A stretch of DNA of 63,052 nt, taken from positions 1-63,052 of the forward strand of contig CAZPWS010000014.1 of NCBI GenBank assembly GCA_964590225.1, read 5' to 3'. Made by a program: the position numbers and the translations under genes. A model generated the notes under the pieces. That model saw only the letters and a program-made list of their open reading frames with translations, was not told where the DNA came from and did no database searches. Shown here in pieces: positions 35,198 to 44,778 of the stretch (position 1 is the first letter of the stretch; the number at the start of each line of letters is the position of its first letter). The DNA comes from JAEUSG01 sp964590225. GTDB taxonomy: Bacteria > Fibrobacterota > OXYB2-FULL-49-7 > JAEUSG01.

Positions 35198-36970
35198 TCA
35201 TGAAGAAGTGGGTTGGGACTGTTCTATCGGAAGCACGATAATAAATTCACTGCCTTTGTCTTTCTCGCTTTTAACTTCGATCTGTCCACCGTGCTTTTTT
35301 ACTATATCGTAAGAAATTGAAAGGCCAAGCCCTGTCCCTTTTCCTATATCTTTGGTTGTAAAAAAGGGGTCAAATATTCTATTCCTAATATTTTCCGGAA
35401 TGCCACAACCGTTATCTTTAATCGAAACGAAAACATTGGTAGAGTCTTCCCAAGTTTTGATCTTTATGGAGCCGGTTTTACTTATTGCCTGATGGGCATT
35501 AATGATCAAGTTTAGAAATACTTGATTTAGCTCACCGGCGTTGCCGCTAATCAGTGAACGAGAATTAAGTTCTTTAACAATTTCTGTGTTGTATTTAAGT
35601 TCGTTCCATGCAATTGTGAGCGTGCTTTCGATGCACTCATTGACGCTTAATGGCCTGTTTTCTGTTTCGTCAATCCTTGAGAATCCCCTCAGGTTTTGTA
35701 TAATATTCCTTACTCTCTCTCCTCCCTCAATTGTTTCATTAATGAGAGGTCTAAAATCATCAGCAATTATACTTATACTTGTTGGGTTGGTTTGCAGGGT
35801 GTTGCCTTTAAGGAAATCAGTAATGTTGGTGATGTAGGATTTAAGAGTATTAAGATTGCTAAGCATAAAGCCAATAGGGTTATTGATTTCATGAGCCACC
35901 CCAGCAGCTAGTTGACCAATGGAAGCCATCTTTTCCTGTTGCAGCATACGAACTTGTGCAAATTTTAAATCAGAATAAGCCTTTTCAAGTTCTGCCGTTC
36001 TCTCAAAAACCTTGGTCTCAAGTGTAAGATTCATTGCAGCAATGGTTTCTTCCTTGATCGCAGTTTCTCGTAATTTCCCGTCTAATTCAATATTCCGGAT
36101 TATAAGCCGTATAAGCCACCATGTACCAAATAGTATCATGAATCCAACAAGACCGGTAAGAATAATAAAGCTGCGTGGAGAGTATTGCTGATACCGAACA
36201 GAAGCGGGCATTGTAGTAAGAATCGAAAGAGGGGTTCCATACAATGTGTCACGGTGAATAAACTTATCGTTAAAATCTGGCAGTTCTCCGAAAAGAATAG
36301 AATCACCAAATAGAAGACTATGATAGACATATTGGCCTTTACTGCTGACAGGAGATATAAATCGATTATAGAGATCTGTAGCAGATATGTAACCTAAAAG
36401 TTGACCTTTGTAATGGCCGTCATGGACAAATGGAGTTGAGAGGATGAGTGTGGGAGTATTATCTAAATCATTTAAGATAAAGCTTGCTTTTACTGAAGTG
36501 CTGTCAAAAAAAGCCGCCCACGCAAAAACATTACCATCGATAAGGGGTATTTCCTCTCTTGTGTCAACGATAATGCCGGGATCCTTTTCTACAAAGACTA
36601 TTCGTTTAAAGTATCCACGGTTTACCGAATCATCGCTGTGGGTAAATTTTTCGAAAGCGTAGTGCACATCCATCAAGCTTGCGGCAAGACCATATGTCAT
36701 GGACATTCCAAGGTTACGATTTGTAAAAAAAATATCGAGTTCGCGATTTTTACTTAGTCGCACCATGTCGTCAATTCTTTCTGTGAGATAATACTGTGTC
36801 GCAACACTTTTATGAGCAACATCGGCAAGTAGCTGCTCCGTGTAGTATCTCTGAAGAGCTGATAATGAGCGATACTGTGATACAAGTAGCCAACCCACAT
36901 ACCCGATTAGTAGTAATAAAAGGGCTATTGGAACGCTTTTTCTTACAATTGGTAGCAAAGCATGTGTCAT
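35198..36970 (-). CDS. Membrane sensor histidine kinase with large periplasmic domain
   Basis: There are two transmembrane helices (about 12-31 and 267-291) flanking a periplasmic domain of about 235 residues. Its TERIDDMVRL start and LLGYISATDLYN end suggest a double-Cache-type sensor. A coiled coil (about 300-350) leads to the His box GQLAAGVAHEINNP (H360) and an ATPase domain with NLIINAHQA, DNGCGIPE and GTGLGLSIS. There is no receiver of its own. It lies 16 bases downstream of the solute-binding-protein gene and is likely co-transcribed, so the binding protein may present a ligand to it. The REC proteins across the divergent promoter are plausible partners. Confidence 0.92.
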   Translation of the reverse strand: MTHALLPIVRKSVPIALLLLLIGYVGWLLVSQYRSLSALQRYYTEQLLADVAHKSVATQYYLTERIDDMVRLSKNRELDIFFTNRNLGMSMTYGLAASLMDVHYAFEKFTHSDDSVNRGYFKRIVFVEKDPGIIVDTREEIPLIDGNVFAWAAFFDSTSVKASFILNDLDNTPTLILSTPFVHDGHYKGQLLGYISATDLYNRFISPVSSKGQYVYHSLLFGDSILFGELPDFNDKFIHRDTLYGTPLSILTTMPASVRYQQYSPRSFIILTGLVGFMILFGTWWLIRLIIRNIELDGKLRETAIKEETIAAMNLTLETKVFERTAELEKAYSDLKFAQVRMLQQEKMASIGQLAAGVAHEINNPIGFMLSNLNTLKSYITNITDFLKGNTLQTNPTSISIIADDFRPLINETIEGGERVRNIIQNLRGFSRIDETENRPLSVNECIESTLTIAWNELKYNTEIVKELNSRSLISGNAGELNQVFLNLIINAHQAISKTGSIKIKTWEDSTNVFVSIKDNGCGIPENIRNRIFDPFFTTKDIGKGTGLGLSISYDIVKKHGGQIEVKSEKDKGSEFIIVLPIEQSQPTSS

Positions 36971-36986
36971 CGGCTGCGCGTTTTTC

Positions 36987-37862
36987 CTATTTTTTATCTT
37001 TAAAAAATTCAGGAAAATAGAGAGATGCGGTAGGATAGTGTTTTCGCACTATTTTTAAATATGTTCCGTCTTTCATGATTTTGGCAAGAAAATCATTGTA
37101 TGTCTTTTGAAGATTTGTTGCGTCTTTCGGAAATGCTGCTGCCATAAACTGTTCTTCTGATATTGGGCCTATAATTTTTATCTTTCCCGGCCATTTTGAA
37201 AGCGCGACAAGAGCGTCGGGGACATCAAGAATGGTCATTTCTGCTGCATTGTTAATAATAGCCGGTGCGAGTTCATTCAGGTTGCCCTTAAAGCATATTA
37301 TACGGGCGCCCGTTTCTTCAAGCTTATAAAGAGCAGGGTCAAGACAGGTCTTTTCAATTGAAAGTACACTCTTGTTTTTCATGAGAGTTTTTGTCGCATT
37401 AATGTCTCTCTGGATATTGCCGGTTGGGATGATTGGCTTAATATCAGACTCGGCCTTTGCGAGTAGCCAGATTTGACTTGGGAAAGTAGGTATAGAGAAT
37501 TGGACAATCTTTTCTCTCCATGGCAAGATGGTAAATCCGTTAGCAATAATATCTCCCTTAATTGCTACTGTATCTGTAAGCGTAACGGTATTTCCCTTCG
37601 TTTGTACATTCCGTCCAATCAAGTCGCCTACCACAGTTCCCCAGTCTGATTTAACATAATCGTAAGTCACTCCGATAGAAGATGCAAAAAGCTTCATTAT
37701 ATCGCATTCCATACCTTCGCCATCGCCAGTGATAAAATTAGCATATGGAATACCAAGATGCCTTAGCCGTCCCGCCTTTTTAATGGCGTCAAGGTCATTC
37801 GCAAAGCATATAGCTGTAAATATCAGTGCGGAAAAGATTACGATAATTGTTTTTTTTGACAT
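36987..37862 (-). CDS. Periplasmic solute-binding protein, family 3 type
   Basis: The AGGAAGG box and ATG at 37862 give a signal peptide (MSKKTIIVIFSALIFTAICFAND). The mature protein follows the SBP_bac_3 order: LRHLGIPYANFI, GMECDIMKLFASSIG, the WGTVVGDLIGR and DIIANGFTILPWREKIVQFSIP strands, and a C-terminal YNDFLAKIMKDGTYLKIVRKHY helix. Members usually bind amino acids or other small polar ligands. No ABC permease or ATPase is nearby, while a sensor kinase follows by 16 bases, so a sensing rather than uptake role is inferred. Confidence 0.88.
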   Translation of the reverse strand: MSKKTIIVIFSALIFTAICFANDLDAIKKAGRLRHLGIPYANFITGDGEGMECDIMKLFASSIGVTYDYVKSDWGTVVGDLIGRNVQTKGNTVTLTDTVAIKGDIIANGFTILPWREKIVQFSIPTFPSQIWLLAKAESDIKPIIPTGNIQRDINATKTLMKNKSVLSIEKTCLDPALYKLEETGARIICFKGNLNELAPAIINNAAEMTILDVPDALVALSKWPGKIKIIGPISEEQFMAAAFPKDATNLQKTYNDFLAKIMKDGTYLKIVRKHYPTASLYFPEFFKDKK

Positions 37863-37967
37863 TTTACCCTTCCTGATTTAAGTTAGTTGGTTAACACAAT
37901 AATCTTCATAATTTAATTTACGCATTGGTTGTAATGTGATCTTTATTTTGGGTTTTGTAAATTAATC

Positions 37968-37997
37968 TTGACTATCGTTCCTGAATTGATTTATAAA
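37968..37997 (+). promoter_or_regulatory. Candidate promoter for the REC-HDOD run
   Basis: TTGACT at 37968-37973 and TATAAA at 37992-37997 are 18 bases apart (17 if the box is read as TTATAA). The message would start about 15-20 bases before the ATG at 38019. It lies in the divergent gap with the solute-binding-protein gene. Confidence 0.5.
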
Positions 37998-38018
37998 GAG
38001 CAATGGGGAGTCTATAAA

Positions 38019-39200
38019 ATGAAAAAGCGGCTGCTTTTTGTTGATGACGAAAAAAATATACTGAGTTCGCTACGCCGAATATTTATTGACGGTGTTTATG
38101 ATGTCTCCTATGCAGTTGGTAGTACCGAAGCCGTGAAGCTTATGTCTGAACAGCAGTTTGATATGGTCGTATCTGATATGCGCATGCCGGATCTTGATGG
38201 ATATGGCCTTTTGCAGCTTGTAGCAACGGTGCAACCTTCTGCAATTCGAGTTATACTTAGTGGATATGCAGACAAAAAAACGATACTGCGCGCCATAGCA
38301 GATGGTACTGCAAAGGCATATCTCACTAAGCCATGGGATAACGATAAGTTGCGAAACGACTTACAGAAGCTCTTTTCCGTTTATGATACCATTCGGAAGG
38401 ATGTACATCTTGAGATCGTCGGGCGGATCAATAAATTGCCCGTATTACCACAGATTTATCATGAGTTAATCAGACTCATTCAAGAAGACGCAGACATTGA
38501 TAGAATTGTTTCGCATCTTGAACAGGATGCGGGTTATGTGGCAAAGTTACTTGCCATAGTTAATTCATGCCTTTATGGTGTTAGTATCGGTTCGATACGG
38601 CAGGCTGTTGTCTATCTTGGACTTGATACGGTCAAGAATATGGTGTTAAGTTCAGATGTTTTTGATGTATTTCGTTCCTCTGCTCCATACAAGGAGGAAA
38701 TAGATAATATTTGGCGCCATTCAAGCCTCATGAGTGTTTTGCTTCATAGGATTTATCAAGCAGTAAATGGGAAAAAGATTCCCGAAGAATATGCAACAAC
38801 CGGCCCGCTACATGATATCGGGATGCTCCTAATGCTTCAGTACTTTCCTGTCGAGTATTCTATCGTTAAAGAGCAGAGCCTGAAAGAGCCGGATAAACCT
38901 ATCGCTGAAATTGAGCAGAGTATCCTTGGTATTTCACATACTGTCATGGGAGGTTATCTTCTTGATTTCTGGAACTTACCTTACTATCTTGTAGAAGGAT
39001 GTCTTTATCACCACGATCCTTTTTCATCGAATGTACACGAAAAACAAATTATGGCTATAACTAATCTTGCGGATACTGTTTCGTGGAATACTATTAATAA
39101 TAGGGAACCATTGACAAACATCAGCAGCGAATTACTTGAGCTGGCAGGTATAAAAGATAGGTCGATAATAAACGATCTCAGCAATATGCTTGATAGCTAG
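38019..39200 (+). CDS. Response regulator with HDOD output domain
   Basis: I start at ATG 38019 with GGGGAG nine bases upstream; the longer TTG start would overlap the -35 box. The receiver (about 1-120) has the DDE acidic pair, phosphoacceptor D53 in VSDMRMP and the KPWDND loop. Residues of about 130-390 form an HDOD domain (RINKLPVLPQIYHEL, AKLLAIVNSCLYG, RQAVVYLGLDTVKNMV, GPLHDIGMLL). HDOD domains resemble HD phosphohydrolases but usually act as protein-interaction signalling modules. It is the first gene of a four-gene signalling run. Confidence 0.92.
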   Translation: MKKRLLFVDDEKNILSSLRRIFIDGVYDVSYAVGSTEAVKLMSEQQFDMVVSDMRMPDLDGYGLLQLVATVQPSAIRVILSGYADKKTILRAIADGTAKAYLTKPWDNDKLRNDLQKLFSVYDTIRKDVHLEIVGRINKLPVLPQIYHELIRLIQEDADIDRIVSHLEQDAGYVAKLLAIVNSCLYGVSIGSIRQAVVYLGLDTVKNMVLSSDVFDVFRSSAPYKEEIDNIWRHSSLMSVLLHRIYQAVNGKKIPEEYATTGPLHDIGMLLMLQYFPVEYSIVKEQSLKEPDKPIAEIEQSILGISHTVMGGYLLDFWNLPYYLVEGCLYHHDPFSSNVHEKQIMAITNLADTVSWNTINNREPLTNISSELLELAGIKDRSIINDLSNMLDS

Positions 39201-39214
39201 TTTTTGGTAGCGTT

Positions 39215-40429
39215 ATGGAAAATTTACCGCAGCATCAGAACGCAGAAAATCTTTTCAGGATGCTTGCTTCCGGGTTGCCTGTTGGTGTTTTCTTAATGGA
39301 TAGTGCTGGAAATACTATATACACAAATAGTCAATGGAACACTGTTTTTGGTTTCTCACTTGAGGATAGCCTGGAATCGGATTGGCGTGATTATATTCAT
39401 CCCGACGATAGAGAAAAGACCGTTGATGAATGGCATGTTGCCGTATCCGATAACTCCGTGCTGTCAATGGAGTTTAGAATCCTGAACAGTAGAAATGAAT
39501 TGAAATGGATTGCGTGGCATTCCGATGTTGTTTTGTCAGATGAAGGAGCGAATGTTGTGGGAACTGTTGTCGATATTACGGATAGAAAAAATGCTGAAAT
39601 TGCGCTTCGAAATGCGCAAGCACAGCTTCTTCAATCTGAAAAACTTGCAGGTATTGGTCAGTTGGCTGCAGGTATCGCACATGAAATAAATAATCCTGTA
39701 GGTTTTGTCGCTAGTAATACGACATCTTTGGCGGAATATGCTACAACGCTCCTTAAAATTATTGAGTTATATGAAAATGGTGTTGATATAGCAGTTATTC
39801 AGCAGAAAAAGAGCGAATTTCAGTATGATTTTATAAAGCAAGATATTGAGAATTTAATAAAAGAGAATTTGGATGGACTTCTTCGTATTATGAGCATTGT
39901 TCGAAATCTAAAGGATTTTTCCCGTATAGATAAAAGCAATGCTTATGTGCCGGCTAATCTTAATGAAAGTATCACAAACACTCTTGCTGTGGCCAGAAAC
40001 GAAATTAAGTATCACGCTGAGGTTCGGACAGAGCTCGGTGAAATCCCGCTTGTTGTATGCAATATAAGCGAGATGAATCAGGTGTTTCTTAATATGATTA
40101 TAAATGCGGCTCAGGCAATAGATGGGGCAAATAAAGGCAAACTGGGAGAAATAATAATCAAAACATTCGCAGATGGTGATGAGGTTGTTTGTGAAATCTC
40201 CGATGACGGTCCCGGTATTCCAGACAATGTACTTCCGAAGATCTTTGATCCGTTCTTTACCACAAAGGATGTTGGCAAGGGAACTGGCCTTGGCCTGTCC
40301 ATTTCATACGATATTATTGTTAATAAGCATAAAGGTCATGTTCAGGTAAAGACGGGGAATGAGGGTACTACTTTCACTATTCGCCTTCCAGTAGATGGGT
40401 GGAAAAACACTGAGGAGAAAAAATTATGA
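39215..40429 (+). CDS. PAS-domain histidine kinase, soluble
   Basis: The 404 residues comprise a PAS domain with PAC motif (about 10-125; DSAGNTIYTNSQW, WRDYIHPDDRE, VVDITDRKNAE), a His box GQLAAGIAHEINNP with H156, and an ATPase domain with NMIINAAQA, DDGPGIPDN and GTGLGLSIS. There is no transmembrane segment. The kinase core closely resembles that of the membrane kinase at 35198-36970, suggesting duplication. It starts 14 bases after the REC-HDOD gene and overlaps the next REC gene by four, so all should be made together. Confidence 0.93.
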   Translation: MENLPQHQNAENLFRMLASGLPVGVFLMDSAGNTIYTNSQWNTVFGFSLEDSLESDWRDYIHPDDREKTVDEWHVAVSDNSVLSMEFRILNSRNELKWIAWHSDVVLSDEGANVVGTVVDITDRKNAEIALRNAQAQLLQSEKLAGIGQLAAGIAHEINNPVGFVASNTTSLAEYATTLLKIIELYENGVDIAVIQQKKSEFQYDFIKQDIENLIKENLDGLLRIMSIVRNLKDFSRIDKSNAYVPANLNESITNTLAVARNEIKYHAEVRTELGEIPLVVCNISEMNQVFLNMIINAAQAIDGANKGKLGEIIIKTFADGDEVVCEISDDGPGIPDNVLPKIFDPFFTTKDVGKGTGLGLSISYDIIVNKHKGHVQVKTGNEGTTFTIRLPVDGWKNTEEKKL

Positions 40430-41355
40430 ATCAGCATATTCTATTTGTTGATGATGAAAATAACATACTGTCCTCATTGCGCCGTTCTTTTTTACAGGAA
40501 TCTTATACAGTTCATCTTGCCTCTTCAGCGAAGGAAGGGCTTGACATATTAAAAAAGAATGAAAATATGGCAGTAATCGTGTCAGACATGCGGATGCCGG
40601 AAAAGGACGGAATTTCATTTCTTAAAGAGTCGTGCACAATTTGCCCTGATGCTGTACGCATGCTGTTGTCTGCCTATGCAGATATTCAAAGCGTAATGAA
40701 AGCAATAAATGAGGGGCGTATCTGGCGTTATATCACAAAACCGTGGGACGATAACGACTTACATCAGGCGATTCGCAATGGTATTGAGTTTTATACAGGG
40801 ACAGTGGAAAGAAAGCGGCTTTTGAAGGAACTTGAGCAAAAAAATGGGGAGTTGCTCAATTTGAATGTGCGTCTCGAAGCAAAAGTTAAAGAGAGAACAT
40901 GGCAGATTCAGGCCCGTTCTGGATTGTTAAGTATGCTTCTCGAAACCGATGATTATTTTAGTGTTCTGGAGAAGAGTTGTGAAATTGTCAAAGAAGCGGT
41001 TGCTGGTGAAGAAGTTTGTTTATACATTACTGGTGCCGATCGTTATGTGTCGGCACAATCAGGCGGCCGTTATTCTGTTGATATAAAGGCTTATGCTGAG
41101 GCATCGCAGGCGGATAAACCATTAGAATCGAATGGTTGCTTTTTTTTACCACTTAGGCATAAGGGGGAGACATTGGCGGTTCTCTCCGTCAGAAAAGGTG
41201 TTGGTGGTAGCAGCAGTTTATCCTTAAATGAGTTTGAGTCTTCTGTTGAAGGATTTGTTTCTGTGATTCTTTTAACTATTCGTCAGCATAGGTCGGTTCA
41301 GGATGCACCGCTCATCATCAATCAGATAGAGGATATACTAAATAAGCTTAAATAA
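40426..41355 (+). CDS. Receiver protein with coiled coil and GAF-like C-terminal domain
   Basis: The receiver (about 1-125) strongly resembles that of the REC-HDOD protein: LFVDDENNILSSLRRSF, phosphoacceptor D54 in VSDMRMP and TKPWDDND. A charged helix (about 130-165; KRLLKELEQKNGELLNLNVRLEAKVKERT, quoted in part as a coiled coil) links to a C-terminal domain of about 140 residues. That domain has GAF-like strands (VCLYITGADRYV, FFLPLRHKGETLAVLSV). It has no DNA-binding or enzymatic output. The ATG overlaps the kinase stop by four bases and its own stop shares a base with the next start. Confidence 0.88.
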   Translation: MNQHILFVDDENNILSSLRRSFLQESYTVHLASSAKEGLDILKKNENMAVIVSDMRMPEKDGISFLKESCTICPDAVRMLLSAYADIQSVMKAINEGRIWRYITKPWDDNDLHQAIRNGIEFYTGTVERKRLLKELEQKNGELLNLNVRLEAKVKERTWQIQARSGLLSMLLETDDYFSVLEKSCEIVKEAVAGEEVCLYITGADRYVSAQSGGRYSVDIKAYAEASQADKPLESNGCFFLPLRHKGETLAVLSVRKGVGGSSSLSLNEFESSVEGFVSVILLTIRQHRSVQDAPLIINQIEDILNKLK

Positions 41356-43373
41356 TGGAAGCTACATCTTTACTCGATAGGGTTTTGCGGATTCGTGTTG
41401 CGCCTGACGGCCGGAAAGCCGTTATAGAAGTGTTGCCATATGAGGACATTACAGGTAAAAGGGTCCTGATGGAAGATGTCAAATTTCATCTCGAAATGAA
41501 TGGAATCCGAAACGGAATAAACTGGAGTACTATTGCCGCTGCACTTAGTGAAACAGAAAAAACAAAAAAGGCAGCGTTTAATATAGAGGCAGCGGTCTGC
41601 GCTCCACTGGGACCCGTAATTACGATTCCTAAATATGCAAAAAGTATGTCATACGACGCTTTTCTTGCTTGGACAGTTAAACTGGCGGATATAACTAAGC
41701 TTCTCATTGATGAGAAAGTTTTTCCTGCAGACGAATTCATGCCATTTTATCTGGAAGACGAAACTATTGTTCAGTGGTCGCTGAATAGTCATTTACTTGA
41801 TGTGCATGGAGTTCCATTCCATGATGATCGCGATTATCTGTCACCGAAGCTTGGAAATGGAGTAGCATCATTTGAGAAGGAAGGTGTTCTTACAATTAAA
41901 GCAAAAACGACAGGCTATTTAAGTGCTGATGGTATTAATCACATAGGTATAAAGTCACCGGTTTGTCGGACAAGAGCTGATAACAATCTGATGAGAATGG
42001 AATATCTTATCGCTCCTGTTTCTGTATCCGATGTTGATTCTATGCTTAAACATTTGCATGATAGTACCATTGACAAACTCCCATTAGCAGCTCAATCGGT
42101 TGTTTGTAAAATGTACGATCAAAGTGAGATAAGAAGATGGCTTTTGAGTGGTAAAGTGAGGAGTATTGTCATCCGAAGCGATAGGTCAGCGGTAGAGAGC
42201 GTTGATGCGAGGCTTGTTGTTTCTGTAAGAAACAGGATGACACCATCAAAGGAGATTGATCGCGGATCTGTATCGCACAGGGACGAATCTCCGTTTCAGG
42301 AGGTTGCTGCCGGAACTATGCTGGCGGTTAAGCATAAAGCGATAGCTGGAGTGGATGGCGTCGATATTGATGGGAAAATAATACCTTCCGGCCGGATTCC
42401 TGTAGATATGAACTTTTCAATCGGAAAAAATATACGGATAGAAGAACAGGATGATAGAATTATTTATTTTGCGGCAATAACTGGTGTTCTTGAGTTTTCA
42501 GAAACCCTGCTCAATGTTGATGATGTGCTAAAAGTTAAGGATAATGTTGATTCTCACACCGGAAACATCCGCTACAGCAGGGATGTTTCAATTATGGGTA
42601 ATATTTCAGCAGGTTTTTCTGTCGAGTGTGGTGGTTCGCTTACTGTAAATGGCAATATTGAACAAGGGGCTTTGGTATCATGTTCTGGTGATCTTATTGT
42701 GCGACATGGAATATTTGGCGAGGAAACAAGGGTTATAGTCAGCAAGGGTAACGCGGAAATCGGGTTCTTGCAGAATAGTTCGATACATGTAAATGGCAAT
42801 CTTGTAATCAATGGTTTTTCATATCTTTCTACCGTTTTTTGCAAGGGGGAACTTAGGGTGCTGGGGAAAAAAGATATAGGAAATAAGTCGAGTGTTATTG
42901 GAGGCAGACTGAATTCAATGAATTCAATGGATCTTCACTCAGTTGGTTCGATATCCTCAAAAACGGAACTTTTTTGCGGTATGAACGCAGGTGTAATTGA
43001 AAAATTAAATGAAATAAAACTGTTTTTACCTGTTCTTACGCGAAAAATTGTTCAAATGCAGCAGCAACTTGGTATAAATATTAAACAGGCTGAAATAACA
43101 GAAATAGTAAGCCATTTCAGTTCAGCCAAAAAAGCACTTCTTAAAGAAAAGCTGACTGCACTTAAGTCCGTAACTGAACAACGGGAAGAATTATCAAAAA
43201 CTTCCGAGCAGCTTAAACTACTTGCTTTTGCTGTAAATATTGATTCTCTTACTGTACGAATTCACCGACAGCTTATACCGCCTATCCATATAAAAATAGG
43301 AGAAAGCCACTTATGGGTTACGGAAGAGAGAAATGATGTGGTCTTTCAGATTGAGAATGGAGCAATCGCATAG
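41355..43373 (+). CDS. FapA/DUF342 family protein
   Basis: The 672-residue protein has a divergent N-terminal half. The FapA/DUF342 core is at about 310-550, recognised by AGVDGVDIDGKIIP and the repeated strand turns SIMGNISAGFSVECGGSLTV, SCSGDLIVRHG and HVNGNLVINGF, which suggest a right-handed beta-helix like polymer-forming scaffolds. A coiled-coil region follows (about 555-630). The family includes proteins linked to signalling and surface structures but has no agreed biochemical function. It is translationally coupled (TAATG) to the REC-GAF gene, implying it is the output or scaffold of this system. Confidence 0.85.
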   Translation: MEATSLLDRVLRIRVAPDGRKAVIEVLPYEDITGKRVLMEDVKFHLEMNGIRNGINWSTIAAALSETEKTKKAAFNIEAAVCAPLGPVITIPKYAKSMSYDAFLAWTVKLADITKLLIDEKVFPADEFMPFYLEDETIVQWSLNSHLLDVHGVPFHDDRDYLSPKLGNGVASFEKEGVLTIKAKTTGYLSADGINHIGIKSPVCRTRADNNLMRMEYLIAPVSVSDVDSMLKHLHDSTIDKLPLAAQSVVCKMYDQSEIRRWLLSGKVRSIVIRSDRSAVESVDARLVVSVRNRMTPSKEIDRGSVSHRDESPFQEVAAGTMLAVKHKAIAGVDGVDIDGKIIPSGRIPVDMNFSIGKNIRIEEQDDRIIYFAAITGVLEFSETLLNVDDVLKVKDNVDSHTGNIRYSRDVSIMGNISAGFSVECGGSLTVNGNIEQGALVSCSGDLIVRHGIFGEETRVIVSKGNAEIGFLQNSSIHVNGNLVINGFSYLSTVFCKGELRVLGKKDIGNKSSVIGGRLNSMNSMDLHSVGSISSKTELFCGMNAGVIEKLNEIKLFLPVLTRKIVQMQQQLGINIKQAEITEIVSHFSSAKKALLKEKLTALKSVTEQREELSKTSEQLKLLAFAVNIDSLTVRIHRQLIPPIHIKIGESHLWVTEERNDVVFQIENGAIA

Positions 43374-43429
43374 ATAATTTATTTCTACATGCGTGTAAAC
43401 CGATAAGTTTTGTTTTAGATGACAGAAAA

Positions 43430-44017
43430 ATGGACACATCACAAGAGAAATTTAACCTGCGTCGTCATTTCATGGGAATTGTTGGTTCGTTATCCGGCAG
43501 TGTCAGGGATAGTGAGTCAAGGATTATATCGGCTATAATATGCAGTTCTTTGGTTGAATATACGAAAGCTGGTAGAGTTATCCTGTATTATCCACTTCCT
43601 TCGGAATTTAATGCTTCTCTAATTGCTGTGGACGCAATTGAGCGTGGAAAATGGCTATATTATCCCTGGTGTCGAAGCGATGGCTCGCTTTCGGTTTGCA
43701 GGGTTAATAATATTGATACAGATTTCAATAAAGGCAGTTTTGGGATACTGGAACCGCGTGAAGAGCTACGAATGCAACCCATTGATCCGAGAGAAACGGA
43801 CATGGTTGTTATACCTGGTTTAGCATACGATGGGGAGGGAAATAGGTTGGGAAAAGGTAAGGGTTATTATGATCGTTTTCTTTCCGGTATTAAGGGAGTA
43901 GTGCCAATTGTTGCGCCTGCTTTCTCCTGTCAGTTTACCAATAGCGCCATTCCTTCATTACCGCATGATATTAAGCCTGACATTATCGTTACTACAGACG
44001 GAATAAAAAGGATATAA
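43430..44017 (+). CDS. 5-formyltetrahydrofolate cyclo-ligase
   Basis: This ATP-dependent enzyme converts 5-formyl-THF to 5,10-methenyl-THF, returning a storage folate to the active pool. Family marks are the basic N-terminal helix, VILYYPLPSEFN, the VIPGLAYDGEGNRLGKGKGYYDR glycine-rich ATP/folate segment (about 125-147) and the C-terminal LPHDIKPDIIVTTDG. At 195 residues it is normal in length. It begins 56 bases after the FapA gene and ends one base before rlmB. Confidence 0.92.
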   Translation: MDTSQEKFNLRRHFMGIVGSLSGSVRDSESRIISAIICSSLVEYTKAGRVILYYPLPSEFNASLIAVDAIERGKWLYYPWCRSDGSLSVCRVNNIDTDFNKGSFGILEPREELRMQPIDPRETDMVVIPGLAYDGEGNRLGKGKGYYDRFLSGIKGVVPIVAPAFSCQFTNSAIPSLPHDIKPDIIVTTDGIKRI

Positions 44018-44018
44018 A

Positions 44019-44777
44019 GTGAAACCGGAACGCATTGTAACAGAAGATCAGATTATAGGCATTAACCCCGTTATGGCGGCTATTAATAGCGGGCGATCCA
44101 TCGAAAAGGTGTTTATCGAAAAATCAACTAATGGATTACGATTGTTCGAGATTCTTAAAATATGCCGCAAGCGGAAGATTCCCGTTAGTCTTGTGCATCA
44201 GGCAAAGCTTGACGCAATGTCGCGAGGAAATACGCAGGGAGTTATTGCACGGGTTTCGGTAAAGAGCTATTCTACGGTTGATGAAATTTTGTTTAGAGCC
44301 AAAAACACCCCTCCTCCACTGCTTGTTATTCCAGAAGGAGTCGAAGACCCCCATAATCTTGGGGCAATAATAAGAAGCGCAGAGTGCGCTGGTGTTCACG
44401 GGATTATAATTCCTGCCGAAGGGGCCGCCGGCCTCACGGAGGGTACGGCAAAGGCTTCTGCCGGCTCGGTAGAAAGAGTGGCTGTTGCACGCGTGTCAAG
44501 TATGCCCGCTGCGTTGAAGGCTGTAAAGGATAGTGGTATTAGGCTTGTCGGGCTCGAATCTGGACAGGGGAAGTCAATCTGGAATATGGATTTAACACAA
44601 GGTCTTGCCTTTGTGGTTGGCGGTGAACATAAGGGCATCAGGCCACATGTAATGAGAGAGCTTGATGAAATAGTGAATATTCCATTGGTAGGAGAGGTTG
44701 GTTCGCTTAATGTGTCAAATGCGGCTGCCGTGGCGCTTTTTGAATGTTTAAGGCAGCGAACGGAAAAGTGTAGGTAG
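44019..44777 (+). CDS. rlmB: 23S rRNA (guanosine-2'-O)-methyltransferase RlmB-type
   Basis: A SPOUT methyltransferase that methylates the ribose of a 23S rRNA guanosine (G2251 in E. coli). The GTG start has AAGGAT eight bases upstream. The N-terminal substrate-binding domain (about 1-80) begins IIGINPVMAAI. The knotted SPOUT domain shows EGVEDPHNLGAIIRSAECAGVHG, TAKASAGSVERVAVARV, FVVGGEHKGIRP and IPLVGEVGSLNVSNAAAVALFE. At 252 residues it fits RlmB; another TrmH-family specificity cannot be fully excluded. Confidence 0.92.
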   Translation: MKPERIVTEDQIIGINPVMAAINSGRSIEKVFIEKSTNGLRLFEILKICRKRKIPVSLVHQAKLDAMSRGNTQGVIARVSVKSYSTVDEILFRAKNTPPPLLVIPEGVEDPHNLGAIIRSAECAGVHGIIIPAEGAAGLTEGTAKASAGSVERVAVARVSSMPAALKAVKDSGIRLVGLESGQGKSIWNMDLTQGLAFVVGGEHKGIRPHVMRELDEIVNIPLVGEVGSLNVSNAAAVALFECLRQRTEKCR

Positions 44778-44778
44778 C

